Shown one piece after another: positions 24,602-33,177 of a stretch of 64,000 nt of DNA. Position 1 is the stretch's first letter; every line of letters starts with the position of its first letter. The notes below the pieces were generated by a model, which worked only from the letters and a program-made list of their open reading frames with translations, was not told the origin of the DNA and did no database searches. The stretch lies in NCBI GenBank assembly GCA_942492815.1, contig OW818658.1:2790001-2854000 (forward strand), given 5' to 3'. This DNA comes from JAEUWI01 sp942492815. GTDB taxonomy: Bacteria > Hydrogenedentota > Hydrogenedentia > Hydrogenedentales > JAEUWI01. Both the position numbers and the translations under genes were made by a program.

Positions 24602-26176
24602 GTGAGCCAGTCCGTGGAAGAAAACGCCATTGCACGCTGGAAGCGTCTGGGGGACATGTTGATCGACGGGGGATTGATCACCCAGGGCCAGCTCGAAGAA
24701 GGACTGGCGGAGAAAGACCGCCAGAAGTGCTTCCTCGGCCAGGCCTTGGTGCGGCTGGGCTACCTGAGTCAGGACGAGCTTATCTCCTTCCTCGTGAAGC
24801 AGTGCAAGATCCCCCACATCAATCTGGTGGACTACAGCATCGATCCTCGCATCGTACGCCTGCTGCCCAACGAACTCTGCCTCAAGTATAAACTCCTGGC
24901 CATCGACAACCTGGGCACCATTTTGACCGTGGCCATGGTGAATCCTCTCGATCTCGACGCGCTGGAACAAGCCCGAGCAGCCTGCCCCGACTTGAAACTC
25001 AAGCCTATTCTTTGCACCCCGGAACACTTTGAAACGGTGGCAAAGCGCTTGTTGATCAGCGACGATTCCGAGAAGCCATCCACGCCGAAATCCTACGGGT
25101 TAGCGTCCTTCGGCCTCGCCCCTTTGCGTGCCGCGGCCAAACCCGCATTGGCTGCGGAGGTCGCCCCGGAAAAGCCCCTCCCACCGGCGGGACTGCCCTG
25201 GGTACGGGATGATTTTAATCTGCTGGTGCGAGACATGCTCGGGGAACTGTTGAGCATCTTCCAGGGTCCGATTCCGGGCGGAACGGACGGCTCGGGAAGC
25301 CCGCTTACCAGTGCTATCGGCCAGCAACTGGAATTCTCCTTCACCCTCAGCGTCACGGGAGAGGTCTGCTACGTCAGCCCCGGCGTCACCAACGTCCTGG
25401 GCTACAAGCCCGTCCACTTTCAGCAGGCCTTCCTGACCCTGCTCACGGATCACCCCGGCAACACCGTCCTGCGACGTTCCGTGGTCCTGTGTAAATCCGG
25501 CCAACATCCCACACCGGTGGAAGCGGAATTCCGGGCCGTCGATGGCACGCCGAAAATGCTTATCGTCGCCCTCATACCGGTATTCGACGCCAATCAGTCC
25601 TTGGTGGCGATCCAAGCGGTGGCGCGTGACATCTCCCGGCGCGAGCAGACGGAACACCATGTCTTTCTGGCCGCGACCCATGACCCACTGACAGGCCTGC
25701 ACAACCGGCGCAGCTTCCTGGCCCGCCTGGACGAAGCAGTCTGCCTGGCCGCGCGCCACAAAACGCCGGTCAGCCTGGGCATCGTCAATCTGGACAACTT
25801 TACCGAGCTGAACCAGGAATTCGGGCATGCGGAGGGGGATCGCATCCTCATCTATATGGGCAAACTGCTGCGAGACACCCTGCGGGGCGAGGATATTATC
25901 GCGCGCTCCGGCGGAGATGAATTCTGTGTCCTCATGCCCCAAGTACTTCCCGATGCGGCGCGCAATGGACTGGAGCGATGTCATCTGGCTCTGAGTAAAA
26001 CAGACTTCACTTCCTCCGATGGACGCCAGGTAAGTCTCACCGTGACCTCGGCGCTGGTGTCCATCGGGAACGACGACCGGGCGGCCGCGCCCCTGCTGGC
26101 GTGCGCACGGGCGCTGGTCATGCAGGGCAAGGCCGAAGGGGGAAACCAGGTTGTGACCGGTCCAGACTTGGGCTGA
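24602..26176 (+). CDS. MshEN (GspE N-terminal) - PAS - GGDEF diguanylate cyclase
   Basis: A 524-residue protein beginning at GTG (24602), 10 nt after AAGGAG. Residues 15-150 are an MshEN/T2SSE_N domain. Two copies of the c-di-GMP-binding pattern are visible, RLGDMLIDGGLITQGQLEEG and FLGQALVRLGYLSQDELISF. A linker and a PAS domain follow (about 235-350, FTLSVTGEVCYVSPGVTNVL). The C-terminal GGDEF domain (about 355-515) has an intact GGDEF in IARSGGDEF and an I-site RGED just before it. It should make c-di-GMP, and the N-terminal domain probably binds it. No ATPase domain is present, so this is not a secretion motor. It is transcribed alone. Confidence 0.92.
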   Translation: MSQSVEENAIARWKRLGDMLIDGGLITQGQLEEGLAEKDRQKCFLGQALVRLGYLSQDELISFLVKQCKIPHINLVDYSIDPRIVRLLPNELCLKYKLLAIDNLGTILTVAMVNPLDLDALEQARAACPDLKLKPILCTPEHFETVAKRLLISDDSEKPSTPKSYGLASFGLAPLRAAAKPALAAEVAPEKPLPPAGLPWVRDDFNLLVRDMLGELLSIFQGPIPGGTDGSGSPLTSAIGQQLEFSFTLSVTGEVCYVSPGVTNVLGYKPVHFQQAFLTLLTDHPGNTVLRRSVVLCKSGQHPTPVEAEFRAVDGTPKMLIVALIPVFDANQSLVAIQAVARDISRREQTEHHVFLAATHDPLTGLHNRRSFLARLDEAVCLAARHKTPVSLGIVNLDNFTELNQEFGHAEGDRILIYMGKLLRDTLRGEDIIARSGGDEFCVLMPQVLPDAARNGLERCHLALSKTDFTSSDGRQVSLTVTSALVSIGNDDRAAAPLLACARALVMQGKAEGGNQVVTGPDLG

Positions 26177-26278
26177 CCAACTCAACCGGCCCCGACCTGG
26201 TGGGACATACCATTTGGAACGTGGCGAGATTCTCCTGCGCACAGGGTGTAGAAAAAGCCCATCTTCGGCCACACAAAT

Positions 26279-26308
26279 TTGACTTTTCGGCCCCTCTTTT
26301 CCTACAAT
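26279..26308 (+). promoter_or_regulatory. Sigma-70-type promoter of the NifA-like regulator gene
   Basis: TTGACT (26279-26284) and TACAAT (26303-26308) are 18 bp apart, with transcription expected near 26315, ahead of the ATG at 26351. Both boxes match the housekeeping consensus at five of six positions. Confidence 0.6.
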
Positions 26309-26350
26309 GTGGTAAGTTTTAAAGGCAGCCCTATCGTTCAGGAACTTACC

Positions 26351-27901
26351 ATGTCTACCGGTGCACCCAAAGTAAAGAATGAGATCTCGGAACTGGCGCT
26401 GCTGTTTGATATCAGCCGGATCCTGGATCGCAGCATGGATCTGCGCGACGAGCTTGGACCGGTGCTGAAATCAATTGCCAGGCACACGGGGATGCTCCGC
26501 GGCACCATCACCCTCGTCAACCGGGAAAGTGGCGAACTTTTCATCGAGGCGGCCCACGGACTTTCGGGCAAGGAACTGGAGCGGGGTCGCTACAAGCCCG
26601 GCGAGGGTGTCGTGGGCAAGACGGTCCAGACCGGACGCCCTGTGGTGGTTCCCCGGATTTCGGAGGAGCCCCTCTTTCTGAACCGGACCAATTCCCGCGA
26701 GGACGCGCGCCCCGAGGATATTGCCTATATTTGCGTGCCTATCAAGATGGAGACCCAGGTAATCGGGGCCCTCAGCGCGGATCGGCTCTTCTCCGACACG
26801 GAGACGCTCGATGAAGACGTGCGGCTGATGACCATCATCGCCTCGATGATCGCCCAGGCGGTACGTCTGCGCCAGGAGCATCAGGACGAGCGGAAACGGC
26901 TGCTCGAAGAAAACTCGCGCCTGCAGAATGAGCTTCAGGAACGCTTTCGCCCCGCCAATATTATCGGTCGCTCCGGCGCCATGCAGGACGTCTTCGATCT
27001 GATCGGGCAGGTGGCCAAGAGCGACGCCACGGTGCTGATCCGCGGTGAAAGCGGCGTCGGCAAGGAACTGGTCGCCCACGCCATCCACTACAACAGCCAG
27101 CGTGCGGCGAAACCCTTTATCCGGGTGAATTGTGCCGCGCTGCCCGATTCCGTCATTGAGAGCGAGTTGTTTGGCCACGAAAAGGGCGCCTTCACCGGTG
27201 CCACCCAGATGCGCCGGGGCCGTTTCGAGTTGGCCAACGGCGGCACGATCTTTCTGGACGAAATTGGCGATCTGGCCCCCCAGACCCAGGTGCGCCTCCT
27301 CCGGATCCTGCAGGAACGGGAATTCGAGCGGGTTGGCGGCCAGGAAACCCTGAAGGTCGATGTGCGCGTAATTGCGGCCACCAACCGCGAACTGGAACTC
27401 ATGATGGTGGATAAGAGTTTCCGCCAGGATCTGTACTACCGGCTCAACGTCTTCCCCATTCATATCCCACCGCTCCGGGAACGGCGCACCGACATCCTGG
27501 AATTGGCCAATTTCTTCGTGGAAAAGTACAGCAAGGCCAACCACAAGTACGTGCGGCGTATTTCCACGCCGGCCATCGACATGCTCATGAGCTATCACTG
27601 GCCCGGCAATGTCCGCGAACTGGAAAACTGTATCGAGCGCGCCGTACTGCTCACGAATGATGATGTGGTTCACGGCCACCACTTACCCCCCACCCTCCAG
27701 ACGGCGGAAGCCTCCAATACGCCAATGAAGGGCACGCTGGAAGAATGCATGGAACGCGTGGAGCGGGAAATGATCATCGAATCACTCAAAACCGCCAAGG
27801 GCAACAAGGCCAAGGCCGCCCGGGAGCTCGGGATTACGGAGCGCCTTATGGGGCTGCGCGTGGCAAAGTACGGGGTCGAAACCAAACAATTCAGAAACTG
27901 A
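26351..27901 (+). CDS. NifA-type GAF - AAA+ - Fis sigma-54-dependent activator
   Basis: A 516-residue regulator from the ATG at 26351 (AGGAA upstream). A GAF domain (about 10-175) may sense a small ligand. A coiled linker (about 180-205) precedes the AAA+ domain with Walker A GESGVGKE, the sigma-54 loop GAFTGA, Walker B TIFLDEIGDL and PGNVRELEN. The Fis HTH is AKAARELGITERLMGLRVAK. The order and sequence are those of NifA, but the oxygen-sensing Cys linker of some NifA proteins is not seen and no nif genes are in the window, so the nitrogen-fixation role is unproven. It has no receiver and no partner kinase nearby. Confidence 0.93.
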   Translation: MSTGAPKVKNEISELALLFDISRILDRSMDLRDELGPVLKSIARHTGMLRGTITLVNRESGELFIEAAHGLSGKELERGRYKPGEGVVGKTVQTGRPVVVPRISEEPLFLNRTNSREDARPEDIAYICVPIKMETQVIGALSADRLFSDTETLDEDVRLMTIIASMIAQAVRLRQEHQDERKRLLEENSRLQNELQERFRPANIIGRSGAMQDVFDLIGQVAKSDATVLIRGESGVGKELVAHAIHYNSQRAAKPFIRVNCAALPDSVIESELFGHEKGAFTGATQMRRGRFELANGGTIFLDEIGDLAPQTQVRLLRILQEREFERVGGQETLKVDVRVIAATNRELELMMVDKSFRQDLYYRLNVFPIHIPPLRERRTDILELANFFVEKYSKANHKYVRRISTPAIDMLMSYHWPGNVRELENCIERAVLLTNDDVVHGHHLPPTLQTAEASNTPMKGTLEECMERVEREMIIESLKTAKGNKAKAARELGITERLMGLRVAKYGVETKQFRN

Positions 27902-28025
27902 ACGAAACCGGCGCGAGATCCGCTGGGGCAGTCCGAAACGTGGGGATTCTCCCTCGCGCGACGCGGTTGCGGCGTGACAATCCACAATATCTGGTGTTTT
28001 TTTCATTTTTCCCGCTCAAGACTAC

Positions 28026-28054
28026 TTGACAAGGGTGCTTGAGTCTAGTAAACT
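28026..28054 (+). promoter_or_regulatory. Sigma-70-type promoter upstream of a small ORF
   Basis: A perfect TTGACA (28026-28031) is followed after 17 bp by TAAACT (28049-28054). Transcription would begin near 28061, about 75 nt before the GTG of the small ORF at 28136. Confidence 0.55.
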
Positions 28055-28135
28055 GTTTACAAAACTACTAGCTTTATGGTTAATACCCTGTAAAGCCCTT
28101 CAACCACAGTGACCCGATCCACGGAGGCCAGATTC

Positions 28136-28330
28136 GTGAAACACCTGACCCGCATTACCAAATCGCAGCCGGCACCGGCCGACGCACTGCAGGACTTCCT
28201 GTGCTTTACCGCACAGGCCCTGAACTCCTTCCTGACGCTTATCGGCGGAACCCTCCCCATCACGTCATTCATCGGAGAGAAGTGCCTGATCCCGGAACCG
28301 AACGACACGGGCGGCAACACCACCGTTTAA
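28136..28330 (+). CDS. Small hypothetical protein (64 aa)
   Basis: A 64-codon frame begins at GTG (28136), 8 nt after ACGGAGG. The product is MKHLTRITKSQPAPADALQD followed by a hydrophobic stretch (FLTLIGGTLPITSFIG) and a polar tail. I recognise no family. Support comes from the good ribosome binding site, a well-formed promoter at 28026-28054 and a gap that otherwise has no function. It could instead be a regulatory RNA region with a chance frame. Confidence 0.45.
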   Translation: MKHLTRITKSQPAPADALQDFLCFTAQALNSFLTLIGGTLPITSFIGEKCLIPEPNDTGGNTTV

Positions 28331-28454
28331 CTTTTCGCTGCGGCATTCGTCGGAGACAGCCTCATGTTGGAGTCCGAATGGGCCTCAACGGATGCGTTAT
28401 GACATCCAAAATAAGGTGTGTCAATGATTTACGCGCGAATGCTCGGGAATATTG

Positions 28455-28483
28455 TTGACAGATCCCCCGTGTTCACGCATAAT
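28455..28483 (+). promoter_or_regulatory. Strong sigma-70-type promoter of the LRR lipoprotein gene
   Basis: A perfect TTGACA (28455-28460) is separated by 17 bp from CATAAT (28478-28483), in an AT-rich stretch. Expected start of transcription is near 28490, giving a leader of about 95 nt before the ATG at 28585. Confidence 0.7.
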
Positions 28484-28584
28484 ATTAAGTATTGGATGAT
28501 GGGCGTCGACGGGAGGCGCATCGCTGTTCTTTGACACCGCAACCTATTGCACTGCAATGCGATCACGATAAAAAGGTGGTAACC

Positions 28585-29196
28585 ATGATGAATCAAACTG
28601 TTCGTAGGCTCCTGCTCCCTGGTGTCCTGGTCGGCGTTGGAATCGCACTGAGCGGTTGCCCCATTGCAGAAGGCGGGGCGGCATTCTTCGCCGACCGCGC
28701 CCTCGAATCGGCGGTGCGTGCGGAACTCGGCAAACCTCTGGGCTTCCTCTCGCAGGGCGACTTGCTGGACGTCACGGAGATCGACGCGTCTGAACTGAAT
28801 GTCCAGTCCCTGGAAGGAATCCAAGGCTGTAGAAACCTGACGGTGCTCGACCTGAGCGGCAATCAGGTGCGCTCGATTTCCGCCCTGGAGAATCTGGTGA
28901 ATCTTCGGGTACTGGATCTGGGCGGCAACAATGTGGCCCAGATAACCGCCCTCTCCGGCCTCTTTCTCCTGGAAGAACTGACCCTCTCCGGCTCCGCGAT
29001 GGAAATCATCGACTGGTCCCCCCTCTCGGCAAACGCGACCAACGGCGGCCTGGGTGCCGGCGATGTGGTCGTCCTTCCGACGACGACCACCCAGGATGCC
29101 GAAGGCAATATCCTCGACTACTGGGAAGACGACTATCAGACTCTGCTGAACCTCGGGGTGGATGTACTCTTCGAAGATACTGACTCCCAAATCTAA
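28585..29196 (+). CDS. Leucine-rich-repeat lipoprotein
   Basis: A 203-residue protein from the first of two ATG codons at 28585 (AAGGTGG upstream). A lipoprotein signal peptide ends in ALSGC followed by Pro, as in the two giant neighbours downstream. About four SDS22-type repeats of 22 residues span roughly 65-150 (NLTVLDLSGNQVRSISALEN, NLRVLDLGGNNVAQI, LEELTLSGSAMEII). The tail is acidic. It should be lipid-anchored in the envelope and bind a protein or glycan. A strong promoter lies at 28455-28483, and the two BACON-vWA lipoprotein genes follow on the same strand 107 bp away. Confidence 0.88.
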   Translation: MMNQTVRRLLLPGVLVGVGIALSGCPIAEGGAAFFADRALESAVRAELGKPLGFLSQGDLLDVTEIDASELNVQSLEGIQGCRNLTVLDLSGNQVRSISALENLVNLRVLDLGGNNVAQITALSGLFLLEELTLSGSAMEIIDWSPLSANATNGGLGAGDVVVLPTTTTQDAEGNILDYWEDDYQTLLNLGVDVLFEDTDSQI

Positions 29197-29303
29197 GCAG
29201 TCCAAGGAGCGCCGGTCTCCAGATTGGGCATGACATGCACGGTGGCGCGGCCCGTATCCCAACCAGGATGCGAACGAACAAACGGGTTATTGAGGTAGGC
29301 ACT

Positions 29304-32300
29304 ATGGCTGAATGGAAATCGCGTGTTGGGAAGCTGGCGCTGGTCCTGGCTGCAACCTTGATCGCGGGGTGCCCCCCAGTTCTGGCCCCCCAGTTGAGCG
29401 CGACACCTGCCGCGGTGGATTTTGGCGTCGGCCAGACCACGCGCAACCTCTCCCTGGCCAACACCGGCGGCGGAACCCTTCAATGGACCGCCCAGGAAGT
29501 AACCCGCATCGACAGCGAATCCCCCTGGGTCGCCGGTGAAGTGCCCTGGCTCAGCCTCAGCACCACCGAAGGCTCTATCGCCAGCGAGCTTCAGAACGTG
29601 ACGCTCACCGCGTCCCGCGAAGGCCTGGATGCGGGACTCATTACGAACACGGGCGTGCAGATCACCAGCAATGGCGGCACCACCACCGTGCCGGTTTCGC
29701 TGACCGTGGAAGCCGCCTTGAGCGTTTCACCGCTTCAGATCTCCCTCTCCTCCACCGACACGACCGCGAGCTTCACCATCAGCAACAGCGGCAACGTGCC
29801 CCTGAGCTGGAGCACCCAGTATCTGCCCGATCCCGCCGATCCCGAGAGCGCCATCCCCTTTCCCAATTCCTTCTCCGTCGCCCCTGGAAACGGTACCAAT
29901 CAAGCCCTCGCCAGCACCTCCGTCAGCCTCACCTTCCCCGCGGGTCAGACGAGTTTTGGCGTACTTGTGAACTCCACCTCTGGACGGGCAACGGTGCGCT
30001 TCAACGTGGGCGCCTCGCTCAGCGGGCTGATCATCAACCCCGCAGTACTCCGCGTCTCCAAGGCCGAGGGCGGGGCAGCCTCGAGCGGCCAGCCCCCGTC
30101 AACCCTGACCCTCGAAAACGACAGCACCCTGCCCATCAGTTGGACCATCAGCCTGGCTGATCGCCTGGATCGCAATACGCCCCCCCCGCTCGCCGCCACG
30201 CCCATTCTCGGAACGACCGCCGTGGGCGCGACCAGCGAGATTGCCGTTCGCATCACCGACCCCGCCAAGGCGGTCGTGGGCGAAGGTCGCTATGAACTGA
30301 CTGTGCGCTCCGGGGACTCTTTCCAGGTGGTTCCGATTGTGATCGACATACTCCCGATCCCGGATATCGCGCTCGCCTTCCCGCCCGACACGGTCAATCT
30401 CCAGCCGCCCGTTGTGGAGCAGGCGCTGTTGGACTTCGGCAAAGAAACCATTCAGCAGCAATTCTGGATTGTCAACGTGGGCAACGTCAGTTCCGAGTTA
30501 TTCTTCGACATCATCCACGACGACGAGGATTCCAGCAGTCCCCTTATCGCCTCCATAGCCCCGACACGGGGCGATACCAATGGCGCGGATCAGGACTTCT
30601 TCCTGCTTGAGCAGCAGTTGTGGGCCGACGGCGTGCCGATCACGGTAACCATCGACCGCAGCAAACTGGTCGAAGATGTCGAAACCCGCACGATCAGCGT
30701 CCGTGCCTTCGACAGCAATTTCGTCAATCGCCTGGCAACGGTTGAAGTGGCCACCATCGAAATACGGGTCGAAAAGCAGCCCCTGACGGTAACGGGCGCC
30801 CTCAACCGCAGCCGCCCACCGAACATCATGCGGTATGTGTTCAGCAATCGGGACGACCTCGGACAGATCGTTCCCCTCCAGACCGCCGGAGAGCGGTCGC
30901 GTCTTACCTACGCCATTTTCGAAGATGAAATCCCGCTGGATCTCAACGAGACAAGCCAGTTCTTGACGTATGACTACCGCGGGAATGTCGTGCTCATGCT
31001 CGACTATACGAGCAGCATGTACAACGCCGGCACCACCGGCAACACCCCACTGGAACAAGGTGAGGCGGTGACCCTCATGCGCGAGGCGGCGGCGGCCTTC
31101 ATCGCCGATCTCCCCGCCAATTTCAAGCTCCAGCTCATGTACTTCAGCGATCGTTCTCCCGAGAATCGCATCATCCAGCCGTTCACCTCCGACAAAGCAC
31201 TGCTTAAATCGGCGCTGGAGCGCTTCAACTTGACGCCCGCCCAGTTCGGCGCCTCCGACATTCATGAGGCCCTGGTGGACGCCATGGACAGCCTGGTTGC
31301 GGAAGATCCCCTCGATACCCTCCCCTTCGACGACGCCGACATGCGCGCCATTGTCTTCATCACCGATGGCGAAGACAATGTCTCCGGCGTGGCCTTGAGC
31401 GAAGTGGAAAGTGAGGCGGAAGATTCCCACACCCGCCTCTTCCCCGTCGCCTACAGCCCAAACGGCGATCCGGCGAACCTTGCAGACCTGATCACCATTT
31501 CCCAGTCCTCGGGCGGCTTCCTGTACAACGCAGGGGATGTCCGGGACCTCAGGGATATCCTGGGAACCGGAAGCAATATGGCGCTGGCTCCCCAAGTCAA
31601 TGCCACCGGTGCCCTGGGCCACTTCAGCATTCGCAATCTGAGCAGCCAGGCCATCTTCTTCGAAGTGGCGGAGGACGGTAACTCCCCCTGGCTCGGCGAT
31701 CTCAGCGAGACCAGCGGCCTGATCGAGGCGAACGCCACCCAAGTTATAAGCGTCGAATTGAATACCGGCGGACTCATCCCCGGCACCACGGTGCGCGGAG
31801 CGCTCAATGTGACGGCGGGCGATGGGACCGGAACGGTCGGTGTGGAATTCACCGCCCTCTCCGACACGACGGCGAGCAACATCGCCACCTTCGTGCAGGA
31901 TGAGCCCGGCACCATCTGGGAAGAGTTCAACAACCAGGCCGTCGTCACCTACATCACGCCGAAAGAGGAAGCCTTTGCCTACCTTCTCTCCGGGCGGCAC
32001 ACACTGACGGACAATCGGGTTATTCAGGGGGCCTTCGAACGGGATGGCGTTTTTCTCATCGGCGATCCCCGAGTGGGCCAGGTTACGCTGAAGACCGCCG
32101 GCATTGAAGAGGACTTAACCACGGTAGACCCGGATGAACGGTTCCGCTCCGAAGTGTACGTGTACGCCGACTATGTCCCCCGCAATACGACCTCCTTCTC
32201 CTTCCGATTCCACCTCGAGGCTCCGGCGGATGTGCCGCCCGCGGCACTCGCCCTCTTGGACGGCATCGCCTTGGAAGTGGAACTTGCCGAAAACGGAATC

Positions 32301-33116
32301 CTCGCGGACGACGGCGAAGGCACCTCGGATTGGCGTCTCATCTCCGGCGACGGGGATGGCCGCTACCGCGCCGTCACGGATGAAGAAAACTATCTGCCCG
32401 TGGGCGCCTTCGGCAATCTCCTCAAGATTACGCTGACCAACCTGGACGAGTATGTCGCAGCCTTCGGCGGCGGCGCGCGCCAGCCCGCGCTCCAGATCGC
32501 GATGCGCATGGACAACCAGATTTATGTTTCGCCGCAGTCGGAGCGCCAGCCCTCGGGAACGAACTACTTCCTCTTCCCCGGCGGCCCGGCCAACGCGGAG
32601 CGCGTGCTTACGGTAGAACTGGGACTCGCGGATCTGGCACCGCCGGCACAGGATGTCGTACTGCTGGCGGGCCTGCCTGGCTTCGACCCCGAAGTGCCGG
32701 GAGCCTTCGACTCCGACGGCGATACGTTCCCCGATTTCAACGATCCGAATCCGCTGGACGATGAAATTCCGGGTGCATTCGTCATCCCGAGCCCCTTTGA
32801 GGTTGATGGCGACGTGACGGAATTCACCCTCACGATTCGCAACGATACCCTGGACCGCTTCGACTGGGAGTTGTCCCCCGCTTCGCTCCCGGCCTGGCTG
32901 CCCCTCAGTGAAATCCGTTACGGTGCCGCGGAAGGCATCGAGCCACGCAGCACCCTGCTTCCCGGTGAGTCCGAGACGATACACTTCACGGTGGATCGTA
33001 CGGGCCAGACACCGGGCTCCACGGCCTCTGCACTCGTAGAGTTCAGCATCAGCAATAGTGAATACGCGTTCTTTGTACCGGAAAATGTACCCATTACCCT
33101 GGTGACGAACCCGTAA
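29304..33116 (+). CDS. Giant BACON - vWA lipoprotein (1)
   Basis: About 1270 residues from the ATG at 29304. A lipoprotein signal peptide ends in LIAGC. Several Ig-like BACON-type modules follow (LSATPAAVDFGVGQTTRNLS and NTGGGTLQW type cores), then a vWA domain near 550-760. Its MIDAS is DYTSSM in place of the usual DxSxS, with the later FITDGED. A conserved post-vWA module ends at YADYVPRNTTSF. Near the C-terminus an Asp-rich type-3-like calcium loop (FDSDGDTFPDFNDPNPLDD) precedes a final BACON-like module. It is probably a surface adhesion or scaffold protein. It is paralogous to the next gene in domain order. No enzyme domain is seen. Confidence 0.85.
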   Translation: MAEWKSRVGKLALVLAATLIAGCPPVLAPQLSATPAAVDFGVGQTTRNLSLANTGGGTLQWTAQEVTRIDSESPWVAGEVPWLSLSTTEGSIASELQNVTLTASREGLDAGLITNTGVQITSNGGTTTVPVSLTVEAALSVSPLQISLSSTDTTASFTISNSGNVPLSWSTQYLPDPADPESAIPFPNSFSVAPGNGTNQALASTSVSLTFPAGQTSFGVLVNSTSGRATVRFNVGASLSGLIINPAVLRVSKAEGGAASSGQPPSTLTLENDSTLPISWTISLADRLDRNTPPPLAATPILGTTAVGATSEIAVRITDPAKAVVGEGRYELTVRSGDSFQVVPIVIDILPIPDIALAFPPDTVNLQPPVVEQALLDFGKETIQQQFWIVNVGNVSSELFFDIIHDDEDSSSPLIASIAPTRGDTNGADQDFFLLEQQLWADGVPITVTIDRSKLVEDVETRTISVRAFDSNFVNRLATVEVATIEIRVEKQPLTVTGALNRSRPPNIMRYVFSNRDDLGQIVPLQTAGERSRLTYAIFEDEIPLDLNETSQFLTYDYRGNVVLMLDYTSSMYNAGTTGNTPLEQGEAVTLMREAAAAFIADLPANFKLQLMYFSDRSPENRIIQPFTSDKALLKSALERFNLTPAQFGASDIHEALVDAMDSLVAEDPLDTLPFDDADMRAIVFITDGEDNVSGVALSEVESEAEDSHTRLFPVAYSPNGDPANLADLITISQSSGGFLYNAGDVRDLRDILGTGSNMALAPQVNATGALGHFSIRNLSSQAIFFEVAEDGNSPWLGDLSETSGLIEANATQVISVELNTGGLIPGTTVRGALNVTAGDGTGTVGVEFTALSDTTASNIATFVQDEPGTIWEEFNNQAVVTYITPKEEAFAYLLSGRHTLTDNRVIQGAFERDGVFLIGDPRVGQVTLKTAGIEEDLTTVDPDERFRSEVYVYADYVPRNTTSFSFRFHLEAPADVPPAALALLDGIALEVELAENGILADDGEGTSDWRLISGDGDGRYRAVTDEENYLPVGAFGNLLKITLTNLDEYVAAFGGGARQPALQIAMRMDNQIYVSPQSERQPSGTNYFLFPGGPANAERVLTVELGLADLAPPAQDVVLLAGLPGFDPEVPGAFDSDGDTFPDFNDPNPLDDEIPGAFVIPSPFEVDGDVTEFTLTIRNDTLDRFDWELSPASLPAWLPLSEIRYGAAEGIEPRSTLLPGESETIHFTVDRTGQTPGSTASALVEFSISNSEYAFFVPENVPITLVTNP

Positions 33117-33177
33117 CCGAGGCCGGATTGGCAAGGTGGCGATACGAATGAGTCATTACGATGATAAGGAGTTTGGG

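Noticed and set aside
25100..27682. Minus-strand frames of about 390-400 codons opposite the MshEN-GGDEF and NifA-like genes
   Set aside because: The plus strand carries clear catalytic and DNA-binding motifs; these are mirror frames.
26351..27901. Calling the GAF-AAA-Fis regulator the nitrogen fixation activator NifA
   Set aside because: The architecture fits, but there are no nif genes nearby and the Cys-rich linker of oxygen-sensitive NifA is not seen.
30498..33134. Long minus-strand open frames of 500 and 339 codons opposite the first vWA lipoprotein gene
   Set aside because: They mirror the real gene in high-GC DNA, have no ribosome sites and no domain-like composition; the plus strand has signal peptide, BACON and vWA motifs.
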